Assembly (NCBI GenBank): GCA_002480085.1
Contig: DKPJ01000011.1
Span: forward strand, 302,389 to 366,388
From: Enterobacteriaceae bacterium UBA7338
Lineage (GTDB): Bacteria; Pseudomonadota; Gammaproteobacteria; Enterobacterales; Enterobacteriaceae
Reading direction: 5' to 3'
Length of the DNA: 64,000 bases
The translations under genes were made by a program, and so were the position numbers. This document shows, in pieces, positions 17,660 to 27,452 of this stretch. The notes under the pieces were generated by a model that had not been told where the DNA came from, searched no databases, and was given only the letters and a program-made list of their open reading frames with translations. Within the stretch, counting starts at the first letter, position 1. Every line of letters starts with the position of its first letter.

Positions 17660-18139
17660 ATGCGTAAATTAACCGCTCTGTTTGTTGCCTCTACCCTGGC
17701 GTTCGGCGCTGCTAACCTGGCTCACGCTGCCGAAACCACTACCGCACCGGATAACGGCGCAGCGATGCACCATAAAGGCAAAATGGGTCCGCATCACGAC
17801 ATGATGTTCAAAGACCTCAACCTGACCGACGCGCAGAAGCAGCAGATCCGTGAGATCATGAAGAGCCAGCGTGACCAGATGAAGCGTCCGTCTCTTGATG
17901 AGCGCCGCGCTGCCCATAGCATCATCGCCAGCGACACCTTCGATAAGGCGAAAGCGGAAGCGCAGATCGACAAAATGGCCGAGCAGAACAAAGCCCGTAT
18001 GCTGGCCCACATGGAAACCCAGAACAAAATCTATAACATCCTGACGCCGGAGCAGAAAAAGCAGTTTAATGCCAATTTTGAGAAGCGTCTGACAGAACGT
18101 AAAGCGCCAGAAGGTAAAATGCCTGAACCTGCTGAGTAA
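17660..18139 (+). CDS. spy: Periplasmic ATP-independent chaperone Spy
   Basis: Spy is a cradle-shaped periplasmic chaperone induced by envelope stress. ATG 17660 is preferred to 17651 because AAGAAGG abuts the latter; it gives a 159-residue precursor. The signal peptide MRKLTALFVASTLAFGAANLAHA is followed by a mature, mostly helical part with the two LTxxQ motifs (LTDAQKQQI and LTPEQKKQF) of the CpxP/Spy family. The long leader with repeated operator-like elements fits CpxR/BaeR control. Confidence 0.96.
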   Translation: MRKLTALFVASTLAFGAANLAHAAETTTAPDNGAAMHHKGKMGPHHDMMFKDLNLTDAQKQQIREIMKSQRDQMKRPSLDERRAAHSIIASDTFDKAKAEAQIDKMAEQNKARMLAHMETQNKIYNILTPEQKKQFNANFEKRLTERKAPEGKMPEPAE

Positions 18140-18158
18140 TTCAGCACACCTTCTTAAG

Positions 18159-18215
18159 ACCGCCGGTCTTGTCCACAGCTCCCATCGGGCCGTGGGCAGG
18201 CCCGGCGGTTTTTTT
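18159..18215 (+). terminator. Terminator downstream of spy
   Basis: An outer stem ACCGCCGG (18159-18166) pairs with CCGGCGGT (18202-18209) and is followed by T7; an inner hairpin uses GTCCAC with GTGGGC. The block 18182-18214 recurs 1,115 bp downstream with 31 of 33 bases identical. Confidence 0.75.
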
Positions 18216-18258
18216 GTGGACTCTTAGTAACGGCACTGAAGTAGTGATATGAACTTAG

Positions 18259-18480
18259 CTACCGCAAACCAGGGCTGGTTTTATCAAGCTGTTTATGAAT
18301 TTTAAAGGGGCTATGCTGTCTCGTTCCGGTCATGCTACCTGTATGACTATCAACGCCCTGATTTATACTATAGCTGCTATTCATTACCTCGATGGCACCC
18401 TCTCGACCCGGTGCGGTACACGCTCCTGTAATTTGCACGCCATTCTCATCGTATAAAAAGAGATAAGCAGGTAGTGACAT
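18259..18480 (-). pseudogene. Truncated Hcp (type VI secretion tube protein) remnant
   Basis: The 73 residues begin MSLPAYLFLYDENGVQITG and continue with GREGAIEVMNSSYSI, TGSMTGTRQHSPFKIHKQLDKTSP, the start of an Hcp-family T6SS protein. A stop follows at about residue 73, where Hcp proteins run on to about 160; none of the three downstream frames restores the missing part before the spy terminator. AGAGGG precedes the ATG, so it may still be translated. No other T6SS structural gene is in the window. Base composition is AT-rich relative to spy and ves. I read it as the broken downstream end of a transferred Hcp cassette; Hcp identity rests on family pattern only. Confidence 0.75.
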
Positions 18481-18495
18481 AGGTAAATCCCTCTG

Positions 18496-18822
18496 TTAGT
18501 TATTATCAATAAAAATATCATCTTCGTAATCTTTGCCGTTCAGGCCATAAGAGATGACGTACCTGTAGCCAGGGTTAATCTTGTATTGAATACAGCTATT
18601 TGGGTAGGATGCGCTGAGTTTATATTTTCCAGAATTAGCAACTACTTCAAAGTTGCCGCCTTTATTAACTTCAATTCGGTAATATTCCAGAACGTCCTTT
18701 TTATCCACGCTAAAGCAAAGTGTGCTATCAAAATAAAACACGTAGCGTGCCGCTGGTGCTCTTGGGCCGCCTGGACACCCTGTTAGAGCAAAACAGACAG
18801 CAAAAATTGCTAAATTTTTCAT
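18496..18822 (-). CDS. Putative T6SS immunity periplasmic lipoprotein
   Basis: A 108-residue lipoprotein precursor with a lipobox L-T-G-C at residues 13-16 and the GCPGGPR start of the mature part. It recalls the family annotated as T6SS immunity periplasmic lipoproteins, whose mature parts begin GCPG. The rest is predicted beta-rich (YVFYFDSTLCFSV, YRYVISYGLNG) with two further Cys. It sits 15 bp upstream of the Hcp remnant on the same strand. Immunity function is inferred from that context and the lipobox motif; no cognate effector is recognisable. Confidence 0.65.
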   Translation of the reverse strand: MKNLAIFAVCFALTGCPGGPRAPAARYVFYFDSTLCFSVDKKDVLEYYRIEVNKGGNFEVVANSGKYKLSASYPNSCIQYKINPGYRYVISYGLNGKDYEDDIFIDNN

Positions 18823-18859
18823 CCCGGAAACCCTTTTAGCACATTCTTATATTTAGCGA

Positions 18860-19162
18860 TCAACGAGTGGACAGATTCGCCTGGCTCGTAATCACGGTAT
18901 TTATATAAGTTACTGTTTCCATCAAAACTGTAGAATAGGTACCCTCCCTGAACCACATCTCACCGTTCGGACTCATGGCTACATCGTCAGGCTGCATATT
19001 AAAAGGGAGATAGCTTTCTCGATGTACCCATACGTTACTGTAACGGATGCTGTAACCGTAAAGCGTAACAGCAAGGTGGATTTCTCCTACCGTTAACAAC
19101 CGCACCCCACCAGGATGAATTGGCGTACCTGAGGTGGGGCTTATATTCAAATTGGCTGGCAT
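18860..19162 (-). CDS. Hypothetical protein of the spy-ves insert
   Basis: A 100-residue protein I do not recognise. I chose ATG 19162 (MPANLNISPTSG), which has GGAG 8 bp upstream, over an in-frame ATG at 19180. It has no signal peptide or membrane segment; the sequence is rich in aromatic and beta-forming residues (GYSIRYSNVWVHRESYLPF, GEMWFREGTY). It is first in a three-gene AT-rich array with the lipoprotein and the Hcp remnant, so a secretion-related role (effector fragment or adaptor) is possible but unsupported by motif. Confidence 0.6.
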   Translation of the reverse strand: MPANLNISPTSGTPIHPGGVRLLTVGEIHLAVTLYGYSIRYSNVWVHRESYLPFNMQPDDVAMSPNGEMWFREGTYSTVLMETVTYINTVITSQANLSTR

Positions 19163-19283
19163 TTTCTTTGCTCCATGCAAAAAAACACTATAGCCACACA
19201 GATTAAATGGTTAAAGTGAGTAATATTAACAATGCTATTTATAATGCCTAAAAAACAGGCGTTCATAGGCAGGGACTAAGCCT

Positions 19284-19329
19284 TGCCTACATTGCGCCAT
19301 CGGGCTGTAGGCAGGCCCGGCGGTTTTTT
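19284..19329 (+). repeat. Second copy of the spy terminator block
   Basis: Bases 19297-19329 match 18182-18214 at 31 of 33 positions (CATCGGGC, GGCAGGCCCGGCGG, T6). A stem TGCCTACA (19284-19291) with TGTAGGCA (19306-19313) is perfect here, and the two base differences inside it are matched by changes on the opposite arm, so the hairpin is kept. The outer CCGCCGG arm present after spy is missing. Confidence 0.7.
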
Positions 19330-19454
19330 CTTTGCTCCCCTCTTTGTTAGCCGCTAACGAAACGGTATGCTCATCCTGAACAGCAATCGATAACAAAAAA
19401 GCGTGGCGGCGTTGACCGTTGCGCGGACGCGCGTGCGTGTCATTGAGGGTGATG

Positions 19455-20012
19455 ATGGAATACTTTGATATTCGTAAAATGCCGATCAGCTTATGGCGTA
19501 ATGGTGCAGGCGAGACCCGTGAAATTTGCTGCTTCCCGGCAGCAACGCGCGATTTTGACTGGCGCGCCAGTATTGCTTCGCTTGCCAGCAACGGCGGTTT
19601 TCCGCAGTTTACGGGCGTAGACCGGGTGATCACGCTGATTGAAGGGGGAGAGGTGACGCTCGACGGCGGCAGCGCGTTCAACCATACGCTGAAGCGGCTC
19701 CAGCCCTTCACCTTTGCTGGTGAGCAGCCGGTACAGGTGCAGCTCTCCGACGGTCAGATGTCGATGGATTTTAATATCATGACCCGCCGGGATCGCTGTC
19801 AGGCAAAGGTGCGCGTTGCCGATCGCACCTTCACGACTTTTGCTTCGCGAGGCGGGGTGGTTTTTATCCTGAGCGGGGCGTGGCAACTAGGGGATAAGCT
19901 GCTGACGGTCGATCAAGGAGCCTGGTGGCAGGAAGGTCACCATACGCTGCGGTTGTTGAAGTCCGAGGGTCAGCTGCTGTTTAGCGAAATCACCTGGCTG
20001 CCGGGCCACTAA
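19455..20012 (+). CDS. ves: Ves, cold- and stress-inducible HutD-type cupin
   Basis: Ves (YdjR) is a cupin-fold protein of the HutD/Ves family, reported cold-inducible in E. coli; its biochemical role is unknown. ATG 19455 (MEYFDIRKMPISLWRNG) is chosen because GAGGG lies 5 bp upstream; an adjacent ATG at 19452 adds only one Met. The GAGETREIC and DFDWRASIAS blocks are typical. It gives 185 residues and is convergent with cho. Upstream it now abuts the T6SS-like insert rather than the spy terminator. Confidence 0.93.
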   Translation: MEYFDIRKMPISLWRNGAGETREICCFPAATRDFDWRASIASLASNGGFPQFTGVDRVITLIEGGEVTLDGGSAFNHTLKRLQPFTFAGEQPVQVQLSDGQMSMDFNIMTRRDRCQAKVRVADRTFTTFASRGGVVFILSGAWQLGDKLLTVDQGAWWQEGHHTLRLLKSEGQLLFSEITWLPGH

Positions 20013-20023
20013 CGTTTTCCTTT

Positions 20024-20051
20024 GCGCCTGCCGTTGCGATACGGCAGGCGC
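20024..20051. terminator. Hairpin between convergent ves and cho
   Basis: GCGCCTGCCG (20024-20033) pairs perfectly with CGGCAGGCGC (20042-20051). There is no long T run, so it may be a bidirectional terminator of moderate strength. Confidence 0.5.
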
Positions 20052-20058
20052 GAATACG

Positions 20059-20934
20059 CTATTCTGCCGGCCAGGGCAGCTCGATAATATCGTGCTGGCC
20101 AGTAATCAGCGGCTTGCAGAGGATCTTATACCCATCCTGATCGAAGCTAGCCTGCGGATGTGGCAGGTTAGCCGCCTCATCAAGCGAATCTACCGAACCC
20201 AGCCACAGCCAGTTGTGAATAATATGGTACTGCGTCATCTCCCCCGTGCTCTCCTTCAGGGCCACAGGACCGCGCCAGGGCCAGCACACCAGCCGCGTGC
20301 GCTCCAGCGCGTCAACCAGGCGCTGATTATGCGCCTCCACGCTCTCCTTGCCGCAACACGCCCCCGCACAGCGGTTTAGCGCAGAGCGAAAACAGCCCCG
20401 GCCTCGGGTCAGCGACTCCAGCCCCAGCAGGCCGTAGCAGAGCTTCTGCTCATCGGCGATGCTTTGCAGCGTTTGCAGCGCCGCCCGACGATTAGCGAAC
20501 AGGCCATATAGCCCCGGCTGGGCCGAGAAGTTGACTTCACGAGCATAGACCACCTGCGGTTTTTCACCCTCTAAGAGCAGAGAGCAGAGCTGGCGGTTGC
20601 GCCGCAGCCGTTTGTTAAACAGCGGCTGCTGCTCTTTGATTAGCTGCGCCTCCAGCAACAGGGCACCAATTTCCCCGGCGGTACGTACCCAGGTAATACG
20701 CCGCGACTGGCGTAGCATGGCGGCCTCATCGGCGGTGCGCAGATGGGAGAGCACGCGGCTGCGAATATTGATGCTCTTACCGATGTAGAGCGGCATCGCT
20801 TCGCTTTCGCCATGGAAAAAGTAGACGCCGGGATGCTTAGGCAACGCCTCAAGCCACGGGCGCAGATGTTCGGGATATTCATAGATAGCCGCCGCTTCAA
20901 AATCCAGACGCGGGGCAGATTGACGCCTTACCAC
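20059..20934 (-). CDS. cho: Excinuclease Cho (UvrC homologue)
   Basis: Cho makes the 3' incision in nucleotide-excision repair with UvrAB, especially on lesions UvrC handles poorly. The 291-residue protein has an N-terminal GIY-YIG nuclease domain (PGVYFFHGE, PLYIGKSINIRSRV) followed by a Cys-rich segment (CFRSALNRCAGACCGKES). It lacks the UvrC endonuclease V-like and HhH domains, as expected. A LexA box lies 17 bp upstream of the start, in agreement with SOS control in E. coli. Confidence 0.95.
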   Translation of the reverse strand: MVRRQSAPRLDFEAAAIYEYPEHLRPWLEALPKHPGVYFFHGESEAMPLYIGKSINIRSRVLSHLRTADEAAMLRQSRRITWVRTAGEIGALLLEAQLIKEQQPLFNKRLRRNRQLCSLLLEGEKPQVVYAREVNFSAQPGLYGLFANRRAALQTLQSIADEQKLCYGLLGLESLTRGRGCFRSALNRCAGACCGKESVEAHNQRLVDALERTRLVCWPWRGPVALKESTGEMTQYHIIHNWLWLGSVDSLDEAANLPHPQASFDQDGYKILCKPLITGQHDIIELPWPAE

Positions 20935-20950
20935 AGATAAGCTCCTGATA

Positions 20951-20966
20951 CTGGTTACTTATCCAG
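20951..20966 (-). promoter_or_regulatory. LexA (SOS) box of cho
   Basis: Read on the minus strand CTGGATAAGTAACCAG fits CTG-N10-CAG of the SOS box, with CTGG/CCAG in place of CTGT/ACAG. It is centred about 25 bp before the cho start codon. Confidence 0.75.
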
Positions 20967-20985
20967 TGTAGCAGGCTCTTGCTGG

Positions 20986-21012
20986 TGAAAAAAGAGGCGG
21001 CCTGCGCCGCCT
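20986..21012 (-). terminator. Rho-independent terminator downstream of nadE
   Basis: On the minus strand AGGCGGC pairs with GCCGCCT around a 4-base loop and is followed by CTTTTTT. It separates nadE from cho, leaving cho to its own LexA-controlled promoter. Confidence 0.75.
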
Positions 21013-21019
21013 GGGGATT

Positions 21020-21847
21020 TTATTTTTTCCAGAAGTCGTCAAAAACCGTGATCGGTGGACGGCGCTTGTGCTCGGTTTTCAGATACCAGCCCTCGATAAT
21101 TCGGGCGGTGCCCTCATCCAGCGTTTTACCTTCCAGATAATCATCAATGTTTTCATAGGTAACGCCCAGCGCGGCTTCATCCGGCAGGGAGGGGCGATCG
21201 TCTTCCAGGTCCGCCGTCGGCGCTTTCTTATAGAGATGCTCCGGGCAGCCCAGATGAGCCAGCAACTGTTTACCCTGGCGCTTGTTCAGGCGGAACAGCG
21301 GATTGAGATCCGTACCGCCGTCGCCGTACTTGGTGTAAAAACCGGTAACCGCCTCAGCCGCATGGTCGGTGCCGATCACGACGCCGCTGGTCATCCCGGC
21401 AATGCTGTACTGGGCCTTCATGCGCTCACGCGCTTTTTCGTTGCCACGAACGAAATCGCTCAGCTCAATGCCCGCTTCACGTAAAGCCTGCTCGCTGGCC
21501 AGCACCGAGGATTTAATGTTAACGGTCAGTACGCGATCGGGTTTGATAAAGCTGATTGCGTCCTGGCAATCCTGCTCATCAAACTGCACGCCGTAGGGCA
21601 GGCGGACGGCGATAAATTGCAGCGCCTCGTTGCCCGTCTCCTGGCGTAGTTCACTGATTGCCAGCTGGCTTAGCTTGCCGGCGAGGGTCGAATCCTGGCC
21701 ACCGCTGATCCCCAGCACCAGCGTTTTTAAAAACGGGTGCGCTTTGAGGTAGGCTTTGAGAAAGTCTACGCTGCGGCGAACTTCTTCTTCCGCATTTACC
21801 GTTGGCTTCACGCCAAGTGCTTCAATAATATCTTGTTGCAGAGTCAT
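21020..21847 (-). CDS. nadE: NH3-dependent NAD synthetase NadE
   Basis: Last step of NAD synthesis: amidates deamido-NAD with ammonia and ATP. ATG 21847 with GGAGG 6 bp upstream gives the canonical 275 residues; upstream in-frame codons are not needed. The ATP pyrophosphatase P-loop is SGGQDS at residues 48-53. There is no glutaminase domain, so it is the ammonia-dependent form. The C terminus KRRPPITVFDDFWKK is conserved. Confidence 0.97.
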   Translation of the reverse strand: MTLQQDIIEALGVKPTVNAEEEVRRSVDFLKAYLKAHPFLKTLVLGISGGQDSTLAGKLSQLAISELRQETGNEALQFIAVRLPYGVQFDEQDCQDAISFIKPDRVLTVNIKSSVLASEQALREAGIELSDFVRGNEKARERMKAQYSIAGMTSGVVIGTDHAAEAVTGFYTKYGDGGTDLNPLFRLNKRQGKQLLAHLGCPEHLYKKAPTADLEDDRPSLPDEAALGVTYENIDDYLEGKTLDEGTARIIEGWYLKTEHKRRPPITVFDDFWKK

Positions 21848-22099
21848 TAAACATCCTCCGTTAGTGGCCAGCTGGGCCAGTAGCAATATCACACTCTAAT
21901 AAAGCTAACCCGTTGGCACTGAAACGACAAGGCTGTGACCGCCGAGTGCCGTAATTTGCGGCGTTTTAGCATCTTATGGTAGTTTTATTAGAATTTTCCG
22001 AAAGTTATGCCATCCCAAACGACGGGTTGAAAAAAGTTATTTTATATTCCAGGCTTAGATAACGCGCTGATACAACAGCGGATAACAAGAGGAAGGATT

Positions 22100-22441
22100 A
22101 TGAATATGAAACTCGCAGGAATTATGGGTGCAGCAGCAGTTATGGCGATGCTGGCAGGGTGTACTGCCTACGATCGTACTAAAGATCAGGTCACCACCCC
22201 GGTAGTAAAAGACGTTAAAAAAGGCATGAGCCGTGCGCAGGTTATGCAGATTGCAGGTAAACCGTCCTCAGAAGTGACGATGATCCACGCTCGTGGTACC
22301 TGCCAGACCTATATCCTGGGTCAGCGCGATGGCAAAACTGAGACCTACTTTGTGGCCCTTGACGATACCGGTCACGTGATGAACTCGGGCTACCAGTCTT
22401 GTGCTGAGTACGACACCGATCCGCAGGCACCGAAGCAGTAA
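22100..22441 (+). CDS. osmE: Osmotically inducible lipoprotein OsmE
   Basis: Small outer-membrane-type lipoprotein of the SmpA/OmlA family, induced at high osmolarity and in stationary phase in E. coli. The 113-residue precursor has a lipobox L-A-G-C ending at Cys21. The mature domain has the KGMSRAQVMQIAGKPSSE motif of the BamE-like fold. GAGGAAGG lies just upstream of the start. The chb (cellobiose) operon that follows osmE in K-12 is absent: katE is next. Confidence 0.95.
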   Translation: MNMKLAGIMGAAAVMAMLAGCTAYDRTKDQVTTPVVKDVKKGMSRAQVMQIAGKPSSEVTMIHARGTCQTYILGQRDGKTETYFVALDDTGHVMNSGYQSCAEYDTDPQAPKQ

Positions 22442-22463
22442 TGCGATTTTAGCCTGAGCAAGA

Positions 22464-22492
22464 AAAAACCGGCGAAAGCGCCGGTTTTTTTT
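22464..22492. terminator. Bidirectional terminator between osmE and katE
   Basis: AAACCGGC, a GAAA loop and GCCGGTTT form a strong hairpin with an A run before and T8 after, serving convergent osmE and katE. Confidence 0.85.
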
Positions 22493-22507
22493 ATGCTCTG
22501 CAAACCG

Positions 22508-24766
<2,259 letters not shown>

Positions 24767-24915
24767 TGTGCTCGTCTCCTGTTTTCATTGCTGAAAGGGT
24801 GGCCGATGTAACGTCAAAACCCTTATAACTATAGAGCAACCCCGTGTTTTTACCGTGAAATCGGCTATCATAGTGGCTGCCTGTATCTGCAATCTGTTTT
24901 AGTGAACCCGCGCTT

Positions 24916-25158
24916 ATGAAACCTTTTCGTCAACAGAATCGTCCTGTTATCAGCTATGTACCCCGCGTGGAGCCTGCGCCGCCCGATCACGCCAACAAAA
25001 TGGAGGGGTTTCGTGACGTCTGGCTGCTGCGTGGCAAGTACGTGGCGTTTGTGCTGATGGGGGAACATTTTCGCCGTTCACCAGCGTTTAGCGTGCCGGA
25101 GTCGGCTCAGCGCTGGGCAGAGCAAATGCGGCAGGAAGGGGAGATTGACGAGGCGTAG
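24916..25158 (+). CDS. cedA: Cell division activator CedA
   Basis: A small nucleoprotein first found in E. coli as a multicopy activator of cell division in dnaAcos cells; it binds DNA and RNA polymerase. The 80-residue protein has the basic N terminus (MKPFRQQNRPVISYVPR), then FRDVWLLRGKYVAFVLMGE and SPAFSVPESAQRWAEQ. It is divergent from katE. Confidence 0.93.
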   Translation: MKPFRQQNRPVISYVPRVEPAPPDHANKMEGFRDVWLLRGKYVAFVLMGEHFRRSPAFSVPESAQRWAEQMRQEGEIDEA

Positions 25159-25178
25159 CTTTGCCCCAGAATGAAATG

Positions 25179-25200
25179 CCCGGCAGCTTCTGCCGCCGGG
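25179..25200. terminator. Hairpin between convergent cedA and tcyP
   Basis: CCCGGCAG, a short loop and CTGCCGCCGGG pair with one bulge. There is no strong T run on either side, so termination efficiency is uncertain. Confidence 0.5.
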
Positions 25201-25210
25201 AACATTGATT

Positions 25211-26602
25211 TTAGCGATGCGCCAGTTCGGCACTCTCTTCGCTATTCAACACCTCTTTATCGGTCTGCTTCAGCCACTGGCTGGTGAGCGTCCCGGCGGT
25301 CATTGAGCCGTTGACGTTCAGCGCGGTACGACCCATATCGATCAGCGGCTCTACGGAGATCAGCAGCGCCACCAGGGTGACCGGTAGGCCCATCGCGGGC
25401 AGAACGATCAGCGCCGCGAAGGTTGCCCCGCCGCCCACGCCTGCCACGCCAGCCGAGCTAATGGTCACCATCCCTACCAGGGTCGCGATCCACAGCGGGT
25501 CCAGCGGGTTAATTCCCACCGTTGGAGCGACCATCACCGCCAGCATTGCCGGGTAGAGACCTGCACAGCCGTTCTGGCCAATAGTGGCACCAAAGGAGGC
25601 TGAGAAGCTGGCGATAGACTCCGGCACGCCCAGACGACGGGTCTGCGCTTCCACGTTCAGCGGAATAGAGGCGGCGCTGGAGCGGCTGGTGAAGGCAAAG
25701 GTCAGCACCGGCCACACTTTACGGAAGAATTTCAGCGGGCTAACGCCGTTCACCGCCAGCAGAATACCGTGAACCACAAACATGATCCCCAGACCCAGAT
25801 AGGAGGCGACAACAAAGCTGCCTAGCTTAATGATGTCCTGCAGGTTGGAGCCTGCCACGACCTTGGTCATCAGCGCCAGCACGCCGTAAGGCGTCAGCTG
25901 CATCACCAGGCGTACCAGCTTCATGACCCAGCTTTGCAGGGTATCGATAGCGGTCAGCACGCGCTGGCCCTTCGGCGCATCGTCCTTCAACAGCTTCAGC
26001 GCGGCTACGCCGAGGAACGCAGCGAAGATAACAACGCTGATGATAGAGGTCGGATTGGCCCCGGTCAGATCGGCAAACGGGTTTTTCGGTACGAAGGAGA
26101 GCAACAGCTGCGGCACGCTCAGATCCGCCACCTTGCCCGCGTAGTTGCTCTGAATGGCATTCAGGCGTGCGGTCTCTGCCGTACCCTGCACCAGCCCTTC
26201 GGCGGTGAGGCCAAACAGGTTAGTCACCAGCACCCCGACCAGCGCCGAGATCAGCGTAGTGAACAGCAGCGTGCCGATAGTTAAGACGCTGATTTTGCCC
26301 AGCTGGGAGGCGTTATGCAGACGGGCCACCGCGCTCAGAATAGAGGCAAACACCAGCGGCATAACGATCATCTGCAGCAGCTGAACATAGCCGTTGCCGA
26401 CCACGTTGAACCACTGGATAGAATCTTTCAGTACCTGGCTGTCCGCGCCATAGATCGCTTGCAGCGCCAGGCCAAACACCACGCCAATCGCCAGACCGAC
26501 CAGCACTTTCTTTGCCAGGCTCCACTGCTTATGGCGCGTCTGCGCTAGCAGAAATAGCAATGCAACGAACACCACGATGTTCGCGATTAAAGGGAAATTC
26601 AT
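25211..26602 (-). CDS. tcyP: L-cystine symporter TcyP (YdjN)
   Basis: Secondary transporter of the dicarboxylate/amino acid:cation symporter (DAACS) family taking up L-cystine. The 463 residues carry about eight hydrophobic segments and the family re-entrant loop signatures (FTSRSSAASIPLNVEAQ with the serine-rich motif, and NGCAGLYPAMLAV). Cysteine/CysB control is known in E. coli; I saw no distinct site here. Confidence 0.95.
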   Translation of the reverse strand: MNFPLIANIVVFVALLFLLAQTRHKQWSLAKKVLVGLAIGVVFGLALQAIYGADSQVLKDSIQWFNVVGNGYVQLLQMIVMPLVFASILSAVARLHNASQLGKISVLTIGTLLFTTLISALVGVLVTNLFGLTAEGLVQGTAETARLNAIQSNYAGKVADLSVPQLLLSFVPKNPFADLTGANPTSIISVVIFAAFLGVAALKLLKDDAPKGQRVLTAIDTLQSWVMKLVRLVMQLTPYGVLALMTKVVAGSNLQDIIKLGSFVVASYLGLGIMFVVHGILLAVNGVSPLKFFRKVWPVLTFAFTSRSSAASIPLNVEAQTRRLGVPESIASFSASFGATIGQNGCAGLYPAMLAVMVAPTVGINPLDPLWIATLVGMVTISSAGVAGVGGGATFAALIVLPAMGLPVTLVALLISVEPLIDMGRTALNVNGSMTAGTLTSQWLKQTDKEVLNSEESAELAHR

Positions 26603-26737
26603 TTCAGATCTCCTGAACGGTTTTTTATAAGACGACGCGTTGCACGCCGTCCTGTTGCCGCCAAGGTTAGCAGAAGTGTGATTCAGCTCTTATATCCAAA
26701 TGGAATGGGTTATAAGTAAATGTGTAAATCTGCCTGG

Positions 26738-27328
26738 TTAATGGCCGGATTGCTGGTTAATAAACCGATTGAACTCACCCTGCACCGTATTGATAACCTG
26801 CGATGACCAGCGCACGGCGCTGTTATCGGACACGCCCTGCGGCATCCAGACGGCCCAGGTAAAGAGCACCATGCAGAGCACGCGCTCAAGCTGGTTACCG
26901 CGCTGCGGCCTAAGAATAGGCAGGCGGAAACGCCAGCGGCAGGGCCACAGCAGCGGTACGCCGGCAGGGGTCAGCATATCGGCCAGAATATGGCTCAGGT
27001 AGCCCAGCACCATGCCCTGTAGAACATCGGCAGGGATAAACCAGCTATCAGGCACCTTAAGATAGAAGAGCGTGACGGCGATAAATACCGCCAGCAGGCT
27101 ATGGGTAAATCCCCGATGACCAAAGGCCCGGGCGATGGGCTTGGAGATCCACTTCAGGCGCTGGCCGAGAAATGATTTCGGGTGATCAATATCCGGAAGC
27201 AGGCAGGTCACAATGGCTGAGGGAACCACATGCCACCAGTCCCCCTGCGCGAGCACAGGGGTCAACTCGGCGTTCTTGGCAAACACCGCGCAGGCAATGG
27301 AAAAAAGCAGGTGTCCTTCCGCCGTCAT
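26738..27328 (-). CDS. ydjM: YdjM, LexA-regulated inner membrane metal-dependent hydrolase-like protein
   Basis: An inner-membrane protein of the YdjM/YbcI family (DUF457), first known as an SOS gene in E. coli. ATG 27328 (MTAEGHLLFSIACAVFA) is taken by homology; in-frame GTG and ATG codons lie within 12 bp upstream. It has about four membrane segments and a conserved histidine/aspartate set (LPDIDHPKS, FGHRGFTHS, YLSHILADMLTP) suggesting metal-dependent hydrolase chemistry. A perfect LexA box lies 17 bp upstream. Confidence 0.93.
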   Translation of the reverse strand: MTAEGHLLFSIACAVFAKNAELTPVLAQGDWWHVVPSAIVTCLLPDIDHPKSFLGQRLKWISKPIARAFGHRGFTHSLLAVFIAVTLFYLKVPDSWFIPADVLQGMVLGYLSHILADMLTPAGVPLLWPCRWRFRLPILRPQRGNQLERVLCMVLFTWAVWMPQGVSDNSAVRWSSQVINTVQGEFNRFINQQSGH

Positions 27329-27344
27329 GATCATACTCACTTAA

Positions 27345-27360
27345 CTGTCGAAGTATACAG
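27345..27360 (-). promoter_or_regulatory. LexA (SOS) box of ydjM
   Basis: CTGTCGAAGTATACAG fits CTGT-N8-ACAG exactly. A further half-site (TGTACAG, 27372-27378) lies just upstream, in line with the paired boxes known for E. coli ydjM. The hairpin formed by ACGGTG/CACCGT at 27394-27416 is probably the end of hxpB transcription. Confidence 0.85.
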
Positions 27361-27452
27361 TATAGGGTTTTTGTACAGTAGGCGGAAGAGGTGACGGTGT
27401 AACACTATGTCACCGTTTTACATTTATTTTACTCAACGGGGCAAAATGCGTG

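Noticed and set aside
18140..18258. Continuation of Hcp in another frame after residue 73
   Set aside because: All three minus-strand frames run into stops or the spy terminator without Hcp-like sequence.
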